Source of the DNA: REEP01 sp964517265
Lineage (GTDB): Bacteria > Pseudomonadota > Alphaproteobacteria > Rhodospirillales > Defluviicoccaceae
Assembly: GCA_964517265.1 (NCBI GenBank)
Contig: CAZFBS010000054.1
Location: forward strand, 1 to 17,422
Length of the DNA: 17,422 nucleotides
Direction: 5' to 3'
Below are positions 8,801 through 14,574 of this stretch, piece by piece. The position numbers and the translations under genes were made by a program. The stretch's first letter is position 1; each line of letters starts with the position of its first letter. The notes beneath the pieces are model-generated. The model ran no database searches, was not told the DNA's origin, and saw only the letters and a program-made list of their open reading frames with translations.

Positions 8801-9140
8801 AATCCGCAGCCTTTTCGCCTTCGAGCACACGTCCGACCGGAGCCTGATCGTTGCTGCCGGGATTCCCGAAGAATGGGTGCGTTCGCCCGAAGGCGTGCAG
8901 ATCAAGCGCTTCCCCACCTATCACGGCACTTTGAACTATTCGCTGCGGCTCGTCGACGGCCGGCATGTCCGCCTCGACATGAGCGGGGATATCGTCGTCC
9001 CGCCGGGCGGGATCGTCATTGCCTCTCCGATGGATGCCCCGCTGCAAAGCGTGACGGTCAACGGAGCCACCATCGATACGTTCACGGCGAACGAAGTGAC
9101 AGTGAGGGAATTCCCTGCTGAGGTTGTGCTGGGATTCTGA
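5895..9140 (+). CDS. Secreted multimodular protein: jelly-roll module, F5/8C (CBM32-like) domain and a glycoside-hydrolase-like helical domain
   Basis: A 1081-residue exported protein, most likely periplasmic. The start at ATG 5895 has AGGAG a few bases upstream. A signal peptide occupies residues 1-39 (hydrophobic 21-35, cleavage after SVPVLA). Residues about 42-195 form a CIA30/CBM11-like jelly roll (LLDDFEDVSRW to SLWIDELTI). Residues about 205-325 form an F5/8 type C/discoidin domain (DQWYLIDFQKPVEFGGLVIDW, ARYVRLNLRAS). A beta-rich region (about 345-600) precedes an alpha-helical domain (about 630-975), as in several (alpha/alpha)6-barrel hydrolases. Acidic, aromatic-rich motifs there are ERSWIRDGAF (657-665), PENDSNGQW (near 710), HSYWDDLF (near 786) and WNHWAEIVWHDYNDP (near 934). 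I do not recognise the catalytic family with certainty. Context suggests action on glucan chains before import. Its catalytic residues are inferred, not known. Confidence 0.92.
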   Translation: MSSVWRCALSVPGWNRVRGGIFNFLAVILLLTMSVPVLAEEILLDDFEDVSRWEAKAAPGTSLDIAQDEGRQGMAMRLDFDFSGNRGFIIARRELSMPLPDNYAFTFYVRGNAPPNILEFKLVDPSGQNVWRAVRPDFEVSGGWRKVTVLARHIHFAWGASSEPLREVGSIEIALATGEGGKGSLWIDELTIEQREPTDLASLQPQVRASTSIEGHAAELGIDSDLASSWKSGSVAEDQWYLIDFQKPVEFGGLVIDWDSADFAQAYDVQISNDGDQWEEVYTVDFNKGGRDYVYLPDMDARYVRLNLRASSRGEGYGIRAIAVQSYHFSSSLSRFFEAIAQDSPPGTYPRYFLGQQSYWTVAGVPGGMKRALINQDGMVEVDRESFSIEPFLYVGGNLMTWRDAETSQHLADGYLPIPSVEWKAGALRLRVTALAAGEPGQSVLLLKYAVTNEGAEQQTGSLFLALRPFQVNPPWQSLNITGGPAVIRDIAFDGTSIWVNNNKRVVPLTPPSGFGAARFSEGGITDFLQSGRLPDQASVSDVFTKGSGALEYRLELAPGSTREVVVKVPFHADEEMVLPTLSQDRTDEAAGQEAVQLWNEIHDQTVERWRTLLNRVSIDVPASGEELIDVLRTNLGYILINAGGPALQPGPRAYERSWIRDGAFTSAALLRMGFPEEVRAYARWYEDYQYPSGKIPCCVDRHGADTVPENDSNGQWLYTLSQYYRFSRDIGFLSEMWPSILKAVEYIEVLRNQRLTPEYQSPENAVFRGLVPESISHEGYSSRPVHSYWDDLFVLLGLKEAVHMASALGETEHAARFQKLSEDFRNDLYASVALSLDMHRIDFFPGAAELGDFDFTATTIAVDPVGELEYLPKDPFNRALEMYLENFDRRKNEEVMGGNYTPYEIRIVGTLIRLGMQSRAHELLRYFLADTRPAAWNHWAEIVWHDYNDPRFIGDMPHTWIGAEFIRAIRSLFAFEHTSDRSLIVAAGIPEEWVRSPEGVQIKRFPTYHGTLNYSLRLVDGRHVRLDMSGDIVVPPGGIVIASPMDAPLQSVTVNGATIDTFTANEVTVREFPAEVVLGF

Positions 9141-9177
9141 ATCCGGCGCGAGCCGCGATAGCGAGGGGAGGCATCCC

Positions 9178-12100
9178 GTGAGCGTTGATGAAGCTGCCGA
9201 AGGCGCCCAAGCGAATCTCGATCTGGACGATTCCGAGCTGTGGGGACGCAGTCCCCGCGGCCGCCTGCTGTCCAACGGACGCTACACCACCCTGATCACC
9301 AATGCGGGGAGCGGCTTCTCCCGCTTCGGCGAGATCATGCTCAACCGCTGGACCGGCGATCGGGTCGAAGACGGCGACGGGTTTTTCGTCTACCTTAGGG
9401 ACCGAACCGACGGAGCCCTATCCTCCTTCGGCTACCAACCCACCCGCGTCGCGTCAGATCGGGGATCGGGTTCCGACAAAGTGCGTTTTGCTCACGGCAA
9501 CGTCTGCTTCACCCGCATCCAGGGCGGGCTGGAGATGCAGATGGAGGTCGCGATTGCGCCGGATGCGAACGTGGAATTGCGCCGCTGCACGGTCCACAAC
9601 CGTTCCACCGCCCGGCGGCATCTCGAGCTGACCAGCTGCCTGGAGGTAGTGCTCAACACCCGGGCTGCGGATGCCGCCCACCCGGCGTTCTCGAAGTTGT
9701 TTGTCCAAACTGAATATGCGGCGGATCAGCGGGCATTGTTGGCCGTTCGCCGGCCGCGAGCGAGCGGGGACTTTACCGGCAGCATGATCCACTGGCCAGT
9801 GCTCGCGGCAACCAGGGAGCACGGTGACGACCTTCTCCTCCAACATGAGACAGACCGTTTTGTATTTCTGGGTCGCGGCCGGAACCTGTCGGCGCCGCGG
9901 GCGTTCGATGCGGGGGCTACTCTCACCGGCACGGTCGGCAATGTGCTCGATCCCGTGTTCAGTCTGCGCGTACCGCTGGAACTGGAGCCGGGCGCAAGAA
10001 AGACGGTGGTCTTCGCGCTTGCTGCCGCCGACAGCAGGGACGAGGCCCGGGTGCTCGCCGCTGCGTACAGCACGATGGAAGCGGTCGATCAGGCATTCAG
10101 CGATGCCCGGGACCGTGAATACGGCATCGTCGCCCGCCTCGGCATGACCGCGGCCGAGGGCCATAAGTTCCAGGACATGGCGAGCGCGATGCTGTACCAA
10201 GACCCGCAACGCCGCGATTGCGAAGCCGTTCTCCGCGGCTCGTTGACGCTGACCCGGCTTGGGGATTTCGGTCTCTCCGGATCACGGCCCTTGGTGCTTG
10301 TCGAGGCCGGCGGCTCCGAGGGTGTGCAGCGGGTCGCACAATATGTCCGGGCACAAGCCTACTGGTCGGAGCATGGCCTCGACGTCGATCTTGTGTTCCT
10401 CACCGGCCCGCTCGCCGCTGACGGGCGCGATCCCGAGGCGGCCGGGTCTTCCGGTGACGGACAAAGCGCCGGTGTGGGTGCGGTGGTTTTTCTTGCCCGC
10501 GAGCGTCTTTCGCCCAATGAGAACGCTCTTCTCAGAGCTGCGGCCGCCATGGTGGTCGATGGCGAAGGTGAAACCGAGGGGTTGACTCGGCACCAACCGC
10601 CGGCGCCGGAAGCATTCCACCGGCCCCGGTTCCAGGCGCCAACCGCCGTGGCCGCTGCCCCTGGCAGGGTGGCGGGGCGTGAGCTTGCCGACGAGTTCCT
10701 GCTGTTCGACAACGGCCATGGCGGCTTCTCCCGCGATGGTTCCGAGTACGTCATCCGTATCGGCGGCGGCGGCTCTCCACCGCTGCCGCCGCTGCCGTGG
10801 ACTCATGTGGTTGCCAACGAGTCGTTCGGGTTCCTGATCTCTGAAACCGGCGCCGGGTGCACGTGGGCGGTCAACAGCCGGCTGAACCGGCTGACGCCCT
10901 GGTACAACGATCCCGTCGCCGATCCCCATGGCGAAGCGATCTACATCCGCGATGAGAGCACGAAAACCTTCTGGTCGCCGCTGCCGGGCCCTGTGCGAGG
11001 TTGCCAGCCTTCTGCCGATCCGGGCGGCAGCGAGCCCGGTTCGGACCATAATTCTGACGCCGATCCCTATCAGGTGCGGTACGGGTTTGGGCTGTGCCGC
11101 TTCATTCAGACTCGTGCCGACCTGCATCAGGAGGTCACCCTGTTCGTTCCGACCGAGGATCCGGTCAAAGTCACCGAGATCCGGCTGCGCAACGACGGGG
11201 AGCGAGTCTGCACCTTGAGCGTGTTCGTTTTCTATCGCCTCGTGCTGGGTGGCGATTGCGCCGAAACCACGCCGTTTATTTCCACCCGGATCGACCGCAA
11301 CCTCGGCGTCGCCTTCGGGCGGAACCCGATGCGCGAGGATTTCGGAACCCGAGTCGCGTTCGCGGCAGTTGCCGAGCCCGATCTCGCGGCCGCCTGCTCC
11401 TTTACCACCGACCGGACGGCATTCATCGGTCGCAACGGCAGCCCCGGCAGCCCGGCCGCTGTGGTCGCGAACGAATTGCTCGACGGGCGCGAGGGCGCCG
11501 GGCTCGATCCGTGTTTTGCCCTGCGGATCCCGGTTCGGATCGAGGCGGGCGCAACAGTGACCTGCACCATTCTGCTCGGCGAAGCGGACGATGAAGCCAG
11601 CGCCCGCGCGATCGTCTCCCGCTATCGCGGCCCCGATATGGCCCGGCGCAGCCTGGAGGAAGCCGTCTTGCGATGGCAGAATCTCGTCTCGATGGTGCGG
11701 GTGACGACCCCGACGCCGGCGATCGACCTGATGATCAACGGCTGGCTGCTCTATCAGACCCTGTGCTGCCGCATCTGGGCCCGCAGCGCGTTCTACCAGT
11801 CGGGCGGCGCCTTTGGCTTCCGCGATCAGGCGCAGGATGCGGCGGCGTTCGTTCACACGCTCCCCGACCTGACCCGGCAACAGATCCTTCTGCACGCCGC
11901 CCACCAGTATGTCGAAGGGGACGTCATGCACTGGTGGCACCCGCCGCAGAGCCGCGGCATGCGCACCCGCTTTTCCGACGATTTGCTGTGGCTGCCGTTC
12001 GTGACCCTGTCGTACCTGGAGGCGACCGGCGATAGGCCGATCCTCGACGAAGTCGTGCCGTTTCTCCGCGCCCGCCCCTTGCAGCCGGGCGAGGATGAAG

Positions 12101-13197
12101 CGTACCTCCACCCCGAACACTCCGGCGAGGCAGCGTCGCTGTATAATCATTGCTGCCGCGCCCTTGATCGCTCTCTGACCCGGGGCGCGCATGGTCTGCC
12201 GCTGATGGGGACCGGCGACTGGAACGACGGTATGAATCGCGTCGGGCGCGAAGGCCGCGGCGAGAGCGTCTGGCTCGGATTCTTTCTCTATTTCATTCTG
12301 ACCCGATTCGCGCCCCTGTGCCGCCACCGAGGAGATCATGCCCGGGCGGACACCTATGACGCGTATCGTACGGATCTCATCGAAGCCTTGAACGACGGCG
12401 GGTGGGACGGAGCGTGGTACCGCCGCGCTTACTACGACGACGGCACTCCGCTCGGCTCCGCCGAAAGCGACGAGTGCCGGATCGATGCACTGGTGCAGGC
12501 GTGGGCGGTGATCGCAGGCGCCGCGCCACCCGATCGCGCCGAGCAGGCTCTGGATGCGCTGGAGCGTCATCTCGTCTCGGAACGCGACGGGCTGATCCGC
12601 CTGCTGACGCCCCCGTTCGATCATACGCCGCACGATCCCGGCTATATCAAGGGCTATGTGCCCGGCGTTCGTGAAAACGGCGGGCAATACACCCATGCAG
12701 CGCTGTGGGTGGTGCGGGCTTTGGCTGAAGCCGGGCGCAGGGATCGTGCGGCCGCACTGTTGGAGATGATCAGCCCGGTCAGCCATGGCGGCAGCGCCGA
12801 GGCCGCGGCCCGTTACAAGGTCGAGCCCTACGTCATCGCTGCCGACGTGTACAGCACCGAGCCCCATGTCGGACGCGGCGGCTGGACTTGGTATACCGGC
12901 TCGGCAGCCTGGATGTATCGCGTGTTCCTGGAATCGCTGCTGGGAGTGCGGATGGAGGAAGGGACCACGCTCGTTGTGGAACCCAGGCTTCCGGCGACTT
13001 GGCCGGAAGCCAAAATCGACTGGACGCTGGCCGACGGGACCGTCTACGCGCTCGCCCTGCGCCATCGCGGCGAGCGGCTCTCCCGGGTGCAATCGGCGAG
13101 CGTGGACGGCGCCCCCACCGATATCCGCGAAGGCAGCGTCCGGATCCGGCTGAAGCGCGACGGCCGGCGTCACGAGGCGACGATCGACCTCGGCTGA
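9178..13197 (+). CDS. GH94 phosphorylase resembling the C-terminal half of cyclic beta-1,2-glucan synthase (NdvB), without the synthase domain
   Basis: A 1339-residue protein without a signal peptide, so probably cytosolic. It likely phosphorolyses beta-1,2-gluco-oligosaccharides to glucose-1-phosphate. The N-terminal GH94-type beta module begins at LLSNGRYTTLITNAGSGFSR (about 25-320). An NdvB-like linking domain follows (about 320-490: MLYQDP, ARERLSPNENALL). A second beta module has SRLNRLTPWYNDPVADP (about 495-820). The (alpha/alpha)6 catalytic domain (about 850-1240) has SGGAFGFRDQAQD (near 877), HWWHPP (918), TRFSDDLLWLPF, GDWNDGMN (D1014 and D1017; the second Asp is the family general acid), QYTHAALW and GGWTWYTGSAAWMYR (near 1232). 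The GTG at 9178 is chosen for its GGGGAGG 7 nt upstream; a TTG at 9124 would overlap the previous gene and lacks such a site. Databases may label homologues cyclic glucan synthase, but no GT84 domain is present. Substrate specificity is inferred. Confidence 0.93.
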   Translation: MSVDEAAEGAQANLDLDDSELWGRSPRGRLLSNGRYTTLITNAGSGFSRFGEIMLNRWTGDRVEDGDGFFVYLRDRTDGALSSFGYQPTRVASDRGSGSDKVRFAHGNVCFTRIQGGLEMQMEVAIAPDANVELRRCTVHNRSTARRHLELTSCLEVVLNTRAADAAHPAFSKLFVQTEYAADQRALLAVRRPRASGDFTGSMIHWPVLAATREHGDDLLLQHETDRFVFLGRGRNLSAPRAFDAGATLTGTVGNVLDPVFSLRVPLELEPGARKTVVFALAAADSRDEARVLAAAYSTMEAVDQAFSDARDREYGIVARLGMTAAEGHKFQDMASAMLYQDPQRRDCEAVLRGSLTLTRLGDFGLSGSRPLVLVEAGGSEGVQRVAQYVRAQAYWSEHGLDVDLVFLTGPLAADGRDPEAAGSSGDGQSAGVGAVVFLARERLSPNENALLRAAAAMVVDGEGETEGLTRHQPPAPEAFHRPRFQAPTAVAAAPGRVAGRELADEFLLFDNGHGGFSRDGSEYVIRIGGGGSPPLPPLPWTHVVANESFGFLISETGAGCTWAVNSRLNRLTPWYNDPVADPHGEAIYIRDESTKTFWSPLPGPVRGCQPSADPGGSEPGSDHNSDADPYQVRYGFGLCRFIQTRADLHQEVTLFVPTEDPVKVTEIRLRNDGERVCTLSVFVFYRLVLGGDCAETTPFISTRIDRNLGVAFGRNPMREDFGTRVAFAAVAEPDLAAACSFTTDRTAFIGRNGSPGSPAAVVANELLDGREGAGLDPCFALRIPVRIEAGATVTCTILLGEADDEASARAIVSRYRGPDMARRSLEEAVLRWQNLVSMVRVTTPTPAIDLMINGWLLYQTLCCRIWARSAFYQSGGAFGFRDQAQDAAAFVHTLPDLTRQQILLHAAHQYVEGDVMHWWHPPQSRGMRTRFSDDLLWLPFVTLSYLEATGDRPILDEVVPFLRARPLQPGEDEAYLHPEHSGEAASLYNHCCRALDRSLTRGAHGLPLMGTGDWNDGMNRVGREGRGESVWLGFFLYFILTRFAPLCRHRGDHARADTYDAYRTDLIEALNDGGWDGAWYRRAYYDDGTPLGSAESDECRIDALVQAWAVIAGAAPPDRAEQALDALERHLVSERDGLIRLLTPPFDHTPHDPGYIKGYVPGVRENGGQYTHAALWVVRALAEAGRRDRAAALLEMISPVSHGGSAEAAARYKVEPYVIAADVYSTEPHVGRGGWTWYTGSAAWMYRVFLESLLGVRMEEGTTLVVEPRLPATWPEAKIDWTLADGTVYALALRHRGERLSRVQSASVDGAPTDIREGSVRIRLKRDGRRHEATIDLG

Positions 13198-13226
13198 ACC
13201 GGCAAGACGCAGACCCGGAGTTCAGC
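13193..13226. terminator. Inverted repeat across the convergent stop codons, possible bidirectional terminator
   Basis: GCTGAAC (13193-13199) and GTTCAGC (13220-13226) are exact reverse complements separated by 20 nt. The stem can extend by CGG/CCG (13200-13202 with 13215-13217) if two bases bulge. The arms contain the TGA stops of both convergent genes, which end only 24 bp apart. There is no T-tract on either strand, so if it terminates it is not a canonical intrinsic terminator. Confidence 0.35.
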
Positions 13227-14574
13227 GGGTCAGGTTGGCCCCGTTGCTGCGGATCACCTCGGCGTAGAAGTCGGCGCTCCTCTTGAGCGTCCGCTGCAGC
13301 GTCGTTCTGTCGACCTGGACGATGCCGAACCGCTTGTCGTAGCCGCTGTTCCATTCGAAGTTGTCCAACAGCGACCACACGAAGTACCCGCGCAAATCCA
13401 CCCCGGCCGCGATCGCAGCCCGAGCGGCAAGAAGATGGGAGCGAAGATAATCGACCCGAAGGGGGTCCTCGACCCGCCCCCCCACCGGCGGAGGATCGGC
13501 GAAGGCGGCCCCGTTCTCCGTGATGTAGAGAGGAATATCGCCGTACCGTTTTCGCACCCACATCAAGATGTCGTGCAAGCCGTCGGGATAAACTTCCCAA
13601 TCCATCTCGGTGTGGGGCACGCCGGTCTGCACGACCGGCGCGGCGTGCAACGGCTCTACGGTCGGATCGAACCGGGTCACGCCCCGCGAATAGTAATTGA
13701 TGCCAAGGAAGTCGATCGGCGCGCACACGCCTTCGGCTTCTTCGGCGGTGGGCTCGAACCAAGCCGCACCGAACGCCTCGCGCAGGTCGTCCGGGTAGGT
13801 TCCAAAAAAGAGGGGGTCCAGGTATTGCCGGTTCATGTAGGCGTCGGCGCGGCGGGTCGCGGCCACGTCGGCCTCATCACCGGTGAACGGATACTTCGGC
13901 TCGAGATTGACCGTGATACCGATCCGGTTGCGGCCGACAGAGCGGTACAGCCGGACTGCGGCGGCATGGGCGCGCAGCAGGGTTCGCCCGGCAACGAGAG
14001 CCTCGCGCGGATTGCGCCGTTGCGGGGGATGGCAATCATGCATGTAGCCGGCATCGGTGATCACCCACGGCTCGTTGAGGGTGATCCAAAGCGGCACCCG
14101 GTCATCCAGGGCGCGGAACAGAACGGCGGCATAATCGGCAAACCATTGCGGGATGTCCGGGTTCAGCCAGCCGCCAGCGTCATCGAGTTCCGCCGGCAGA
14201 TCCCAATGGTGCACCGTGACCATCGGCTGAATATCGTTCTCCAGCAACCGATCAACCAGATGCCGATAGAAGTCGAGGCCCGGCTGGTTGACTGCGCCGC
14301 GACCGCTCGGCAGGACCCGACTCCACAACACGCTGAAGCGATAGGCGCGCAAACCCAGCTCCCGCATCAGCCGGATGTCTTCGTCGACCCGGTGGTAGTG
14401 ATCGCAAGCGAGATCGCCGGTGTCGTTGTTGGCGACGGTCCCGGTGCGATGGGTGAATCGATGCCAGTTGCTGGCGCCCGCCCCATCCTCCAGGGGCGCA
14501 CCTTCGATCTGGTAGGCGGAGGTTGCGGCGCCCCAGAGGAACCCTAAAGGAAAGGCGGCGTGGCCGTCGGTCAT
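13222..14574 (-). CDS. GH1 family beta-glucosidase
   Basis: A retaining beta-glycosidase of 450 residues, the usual length for bacterial GH1 enzymes, and cytosolic because it lacks a signal peptide. The N-terminal signature FPLGFLWGAATSAYQIEG is present, with the sugar-binding Gln at 22. HHWDLP (near 122-127) and the acid/base glutamate in TLNEPW (E168) follow. FLGINYYSR lies near 289-297. The nucleophile is in YITENG (E353). The C-terminal WSLLDNFEWNSGYDKRFGIVQVD (400-422) supplies the -1 subsite tryptophan and glutamate. All hallmarks are intact. The ATG overlaps the TGA of the upstream lipoprotein gene (ATGA), so the two are translationally coupled. The likely role is to cleave sophorose or short beta-gluco-oligosaccharides left after phosphorolysis. 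GH1 enzymes are often promiscuous, so the linkage is inferred from context. Confidence 0.95.
   Translation of the reverse strand: MTDGHAAFPLGFLWGAATSAYQIEGAPLEDGAGASNWHRFTHRTGTVANNDTGDLACDHYHRVDEDIRLMRELGLRAYRFSVLWSRVLPSGRGAVNQPGLDFYRHLVDRLLENDIQPMVTVHHWDLPAELDDAGGWLNPDIPQWFADYAAVLFRALDDRVPLWITLNEPWVITDAGYMHDCHPPQRRNPREALVAGRTLLRAHAAAVRLYRSVGRNRIGITVNLEPKYPFTGDEADVAATRRADAYMNRQYLDPLFFGTYPDDLREAFGAAWFEPTAEEAEGVCAPIDFLGINYYSRGVTRFDPTVEPLHAAPVVQTGVPHTEMDWEVYPDGLHDILMWVRKRYGDIPLYITENGAAFADPPPVGGRVEDPLRVDYLRSHLLAARAAIAAGVDLRGYFVWSLLDNFEWNSGYDKRFGIVQVDRTTLQRTLKRSADFYAEVIRSNGANLTR

Noticed and set aside
9124..9177. Earlier TTG start for the GH94 gene
   Set aside because: It would overlap the preceding gene and lacks a ribosome binding site, whereas GTG 9178 has GGGGAGG at ideal spacing and still includes the whole GH94-type module.
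10282..13173. 963-codon open frame antisense to the GH94 gene, with similar long antisense frames at 6924-9275 (-), 2790-3656 (-), 4043-4789 (-), 13435-14547 (+) and 15420-16967 (+)
   Set aside because: Each is codon-aligned with the real gene on the opposite strand. In that register antisense stops correspond to sense codons TTA, CTA and TCA, which are very rare in this GC-rich genome, so long open frames are expected. The sense strands carry intact family motifs; the antisense translations are Arg/Pro/Gly-rich and match no family.
9178..13197. Cyclic beta-1,2-glucan synthase
   Set aside because: The similarity covers only the part after the synthase and transglycosylase domains. There are no membrane segments and no glycosyltransferase domain in this gene.
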